The position numbers were made by a program, and so were the translations under genes. Under the pieces are notes generated by a model. That model was given only the letters and a program-made list of their open reading frames with translations. It had not been told where the DNA came from and made no database searches. A stretch of 64,000 bases of DNA, taken from NCBI RefSeq assembly GCF_011290365.1, contig NZ_CP049786.1, positions 1,612,001 to 1,676,000 of the forward strand, given 5' to 3'. Positions 61,208 through 64,000 of this stretch are shown here, piece by piece. Source of the stretch: Leclercia sp. 29361 (GTDB lineage Bacteria > Pseudomonadota > Gammaproteobacteria > Enterobacterales > Enterobacteriaceae). Each line of letters begins with the position of its first letter. Position 1 is the first letter of the stretch.

Positions 61208-62422
61208 ATGACGGACAGGATGAATTATCAATTTAACACCCGGCGCAAAGGATATGGTCAGGGGATGAGCCTCAGCCTGCTCAGTGAACAGGTCGGCGGC
61301 GAGGTGCTGGCTTTTCATCAAAAATTCCCGGAATACCGGGTGACGCCGCTGCGCAGACTCAACCACTTAAGCCAGCGTCTCGGGCTGGGGTCGCTGCATA
61401 TCAAAGATGAAGCCCAGCGATTCGGCCTCAATGCTTTTAAAGGGCTCGGAGGCTCCTATGCCATGGGGAAATATCTCGCCAGCCTGCTCGAACGCGACAT
61501 TAATAGCCTCAGTTTTAACGACCTTAATTCAGCGGAAATTAAAGCGCGCATAAAAGATATTGTTTTTGTCACCGCCACCGATGGCAATCACGGACGCGGC
61601 GTTGCCTGGGCGGCAGATCAGCTCGGACTGCGGGCAGTGGTCTATATGCCGAAAGGCTCCTCGTCGGTGCGGGCGCAGAATATTCGCCAGCACGGTGCCG
61701 AGTGCACCATCACCGATCTTAACTACGACGATACCGTTCGGTTGGCTGACAAAATGGCCCGCGAGCAGGGCTGGGTGTTGCTGCAGGATACGGCCTGGCA
61801 GGGCTATGAGCAGATCCCCACCTGGATTATGCAGGGCTATATGACCCTTGCCGTCGAGGCCTGGGAACAGCTGCGGCAAAGCGGCGCGCCATTACCGACC
61901 CATCTCTTTTTACAGGCCGGAGTGGGGTCATTCGCGGGCAGCATCATGGGCTATTTTGTCGAGAAGATGCAGCACCAGGCACCGACGATCGTCATTGTGG
62001 AACCGCATAAAGCCAACTGTCTGTATCGCTCGGCGGTCATCAATGACGGGCAACCGCATAGCGTGGGGGGCGATATGGCTACCCTGATGGCCGGGCTGGC
62101 CTGTGGCGAACCGAATATTACCAGCTGGCCGATGCTGCGCGACCACGCCACCTGCTTTATCTCTGCCGATGACCATCTTGCCGCCAACGGTATGCGTCTT
62201 CTTGCCGCGCCGCGCCCCGGTACCGATGAGCCTTTTATTTCCGGTGAGTCTGGCGCTATCGGCGCCGGGGTGCTTCATGCCCTGATGACGCAACCGGAAT
62301 ACCGCGAACTCGCTGAATCACTGCGCCTCAACGCCGGTGCCCACGTCATGTTAATCAGCACAGAAGGAGACACCTCCCCGGATATCTATGAAGAGATAGT
62401 CTGGTTTGGCCGTAACGGTTAA
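61208..62422 (+). CDS. dpaL: Diaminopropionate ammonia-lyase (DpaL/YgeX family)
   Basis: The fold-type II PLP enzyme splits 2,3-diaminopropionate to pyruvate and two ammonia. I chose the ATG at 61208 (404 residues) because AAAGG lies at proper distance and similarity to E. coli YgeX begins soon after; the 42-codon upstream frame is excluded. Family motifs are 'FGLNAFKGLGG' with PLP lysine K78, 'TDGNHGRGVAWAA', 'QDTAWQGY', 'GGDMATLMAGLACGEPN' and 'SGESGAIGAGV'. It starts an operon with a transporter 117 bp downstream and an M20 hydrolase. Confidence 0.93.
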   Translation: MTDRMNYQFNTRRKGYGQGMSLSLLSEQVGGEVLAFHQKFPEYRVTPLRRLNHLSQRLGLGSLHIKDEAQRFGLNAFKGLGGSYAMGKYLASLLERDINSLSFNDLNSAEIKARIKDIVFVTATDGNHGRGVAWAADQLGLRAVVYMPKGSSSVRAQNIRQHGAECTITDLNYDDTVRLADKMAREQGWVLLQDTAWQGYEQIPTWIMQGYMTLAVEAWEQLRQSGAPLPTHLFLQAGVGSFAGSIMGYFVEKMQHQAPTIVIVEPHKANCLYRSAVINDGQPHSVGGDMATLMAGLACGEPNITSWPMLRDHATCFISADDHLAANGMRLLAAPRPGTDEPFISGESGAIGAGVLHALMTQPEYRELAESLRLNAGAHVMLISTEGDTSPDIYEEIVWFGRNG

Positions 62423-62539
62423 TCGCCCACAGTAATCACAAGGGGGCCATCTTACCTACCCTACAGGCCCTCGGTATGGCACGCGTTCTGAAAATAAAAC
62501 ATACGCGGCATCGCGTAATGCACAGAGAGAACATGACCG

Positions 62540-63829
62540 ATGAATAGTGAAAATGCTGTTACAGAAAGAGGGTGTTGCAATCCCGCAAAATGGCATAGCG
62601 AAGATACCGTCTGGGTACTTGGCCTCTTCGGGACGGCAATTGGCGCAGGAGTGCTGTTTCTGCCGATAAACGCCGGGATTGGCGGCTTCTGGCCTCTGCT
62701 GATTGTTTTCCTCCTCGCGTTTCCCATTACGTATCTGGCACACCGCGGGCTGGCGCGATTTATTTACTCGTCAAATACTCCGGAAAGCACCATTACCGAT
62801 GCGATAGGGGAGCATTTCGGCGCGCTGGCGGGAAAGGTCTTTACCATCATCTATTTCTTCGCCGTTTACACCATTCTGATTATGTATGCGGTGGCGATAA
62901 CCAATACCGCCCAGAGTTTTATCACTCACCAGTTGGGGATAGGGGAACCGCCGCGGGCGCTAGTGGCCATCGTGCTGATCCTTGGACTGATGTTTATCGT
63001 CCGACTCGGGCAGCGGTTGATCATGCGGGTGATGAGCGCATTGGTTTACCCCTTCATTCTCTCGCTTATTTTTATGGCGCTGTTTCTGATCCCACACTGG
63101 AACGGAGCGATCCTGCATACCCTGAATCTCAGTACGGTGGGTGACGGACACGGCATGTTAGTGACGCTGTGGATGACGTTTCCGGTGCTGGTGATGTCCT
63201 TTAACCACTACCCGATTATCTCCCCGATGGTGGTGCGCCAGAAGCAGCGCTACGGGCTGGCGCTGGCCGAGCGTAAATGCGGCCAAATCCAGCGCTACGG
63301 CATCCTGTTGATGACCCTGGTGGTGCTGTTTTTCGTGCTCAGCTGCGTGTTGAGCCTGTCGCCACAGCAGCTGGCGGAGGCGAAGGTACAGAATCTCTCC
63401 ATCCTCTCGTACCTCGCTAACCAGTTTGATACTCCGGTTATCGCCTGGCTATCACCGATGATCGCCTTTGTCGCCATAACCAAATCCTTCCTGGGCCACT
63501 ATATCGGTGCCTATGAATCGCTGCGCGATCTGATCGTTGAAGCCGCAGCCGCGCGGGGGAAAAAACCGGCCATCCGCTCGGTTGATGCGGCGATCCTGAT
63601 TTTTATGGTTCTGACCTGCTGGTTCGCCGCCTACAAAAATCCCAGCATCCTCGGGATCATTGAGTACATCAGCGGCCCCACCGGGGCGGTGATCCTCCTG
63701 CTGTTACCCATGTACGCCATCCATAAATTACCCGCGCTGGCGCCGTACCGCGGCAAAGCCAGCAACGTTTTTGTCACCCTGATTGGGTTGATTACCGTAT
63801 CCGCCATTTTTTACGGCATGTTCCAGTAA
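62540..63829 (+). CDS. HAAAP-family serine/threonine-type amino-acid transporter
   Basis: The 429-residue inner-membrane protein has about eleven helices and resembles SdaC, TdcC and YhaO. The N-terminal 'GTAIGAGVLFLPI' is the family substrate/ion-binding helix, and 'MSFNHYPIISPMV' and 'TKSFLGHYIGA' are conserved further on. These carriers import serine or threonine with H+ or Na+. Its position after dpaL suggests diaminopropionate or a related amino acid as substrate; that part is inference. Confidence 0.92.
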   Translation: MNSENAVTERGCCNPAKWHSEDTVWVLGLFGTAIGAGVLFLPINAGIGGFWPLLIVFLLAFPITYLAHRGLARFIYSSNTPESTITDAIGEHFGALAGKVFTIIYFFAVYTILIMYAVAITNTAQSFITHQLGIGEPPRALVAIVLILGLMFIVRLGQRLIMRVMSALVYPFILSLIFMALFLIPHWNGAILHTLNLSTVGDGHGMLVTLWMTFPVLVMSFNHYPIISPMVVRQKQRYGLALAERKCGQIQRYGILLMTLVVLFFVLSCVLSLSPQQLAEAKVQNLSILSYLANQFDTPVIAWLSPMIAFVAITKSFLGHYIGAYESLRDLIVEAAAARGKKPAIRSVDAAILIFMVLTCWFAAYKNPSILGIIEYISGPTGAVILLLLPMYAIHKLPALAPYRGKASNVFVTLIGLITVSAIFYGMFQ

Positions 63830-63852
63830 CCACGATCAATAGCGAGACTTTT

Positions 63853-64000
63853 ATGCGTCACTATCTACAGATTAACGGCCAGCGGCTTATCGATTCTCTC
63901 TTCGCTCTCGGCGAATGCGGCGCGCTGGAGGGCGGGGGCGTCTGTCGCCTGGCGGCCACCGCCGAGGATAAAGCAGGCCGGGATTTCGTTGTCGCCAGAA
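63853..64000 (+). CDS. M20-family amidohydrolase/carbamoylase, 5' part only
   Basis: The first 49 codons are present; the gene runs off the right edge. The N terminus 'QINGQRLIDSLFALGECG' followed by 'GGGVCRLAATAEDKAGRD' matches the start of zinc-dependent hydantoinase/carbamoylase proteins (allantoate amidohydrolase, N-carbamoyl-L-amino-acid hydrolase, beta-ureidopropionase). It lies 23 bp after the transporter, so it belongs to the same operon. Its likely job is to release an amino acid from an N-acyl or N-carbamoyl derivative. Confidence 0.75.
   Translation, partial: MRHYLQINGQRLIDSLFALGECGALEGGGVCRLAATAEDKAGRDFVVAR

Overview
The window is a stretch of enterobacterial chromosome. Gene order and protein sequence follow the E. 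coli K-12 region at about 20-21 min almost gene for gene (infA-aat-cydC-cydD-trxB / lrp-ftsK-lolA-rarA-serS-dmsABC-ycaD / pflA-pflB-focA-ycaO / ycaP-serC-aroA-cmk-rpsA-ihfB-ycaI-msbA-lpxK-ycaQ-ycaR-kdsB-ycbJ / elyC / cmoM-mukFEB-ldtD-ycbK-gloC / aspC-ompF-asnS). Proteins are close to the E. coli orthologues but not identical. The GC-rich third codon positions, a CigR-family protein and the accessory genes at both ends suggest an Enterobacter/Leclercia/Klebsiella-type genus; the sequence alone does not fix the species. I saw no rRNA or tRNA genes, no insertion sequences, no prophage and no CRISPR array.

Layout. 1-2312: the 3' part of an accessory carbohydrate-uptake operon (GPH-family symporter plus a LamB/ScrY-type porin), abutting infA. 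2392-8218: leftward genes for translation initiation factor IF-1, the N-end-rule transferase Aat, the CydDC exporter and thioredoxin reductase. 8769-22324: rightward genes for Lrp, the FtsK translocase, LolA, RarA, SerS, DMSO reductase and YcaD. 22449-22955: a CigR-family gene where K-12 has ycaM/ycaN/ycaK. 22990-29291: the leftward anaerobic formate block (pflA, pflB, focA) and ycaO. 29431-44287: a long rightward series from ycaP to ycbJ covering serine and aromatic biosynthesis, CMP kinase, ribosomal protein S1, IHF-beta, a ComEC homologue and the lipid A/Kdo genes. ycaL, which lies between aroA and cmk in K-12, is absent. 45168-55805: the cmoM-mukF-mukE-mukB overlapping operon and the cell-envelope genes ldtD, ycbK and gloC. 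55903-60364: leftward aspC, ompF and asnS.

60540-64000: an accessory catabolic locus where pncB follows asnS in K-12. It holds an Lrp/AsnC-type regulator divergent from a 2,3-diaminopropionate ammonia-lyase gene, a SdaC/TdcC-type amino-acid transporter and the start of an M20-family amidohydrolase/carbamoylase. A 31-bp near-perfect inverted repeat lies between the divergent genes and is a likely operator. This locus is the most system-like novelty in the window.

Functional links: CydDC, PflAB-FocA and DmsABC all serve low-oxygen life, and an FNR-type site precedes focA. MsbA, LpxK and KdsB serve lipopolysaccharide export and synthesis. FtsK and MukFEB organise and segregate the chromosome. 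Two deviations deserve attention: the OmpF constriction loop has VIWGG where PEFGG is usual, and the LexA box before ftsK has a degenerate half-site.
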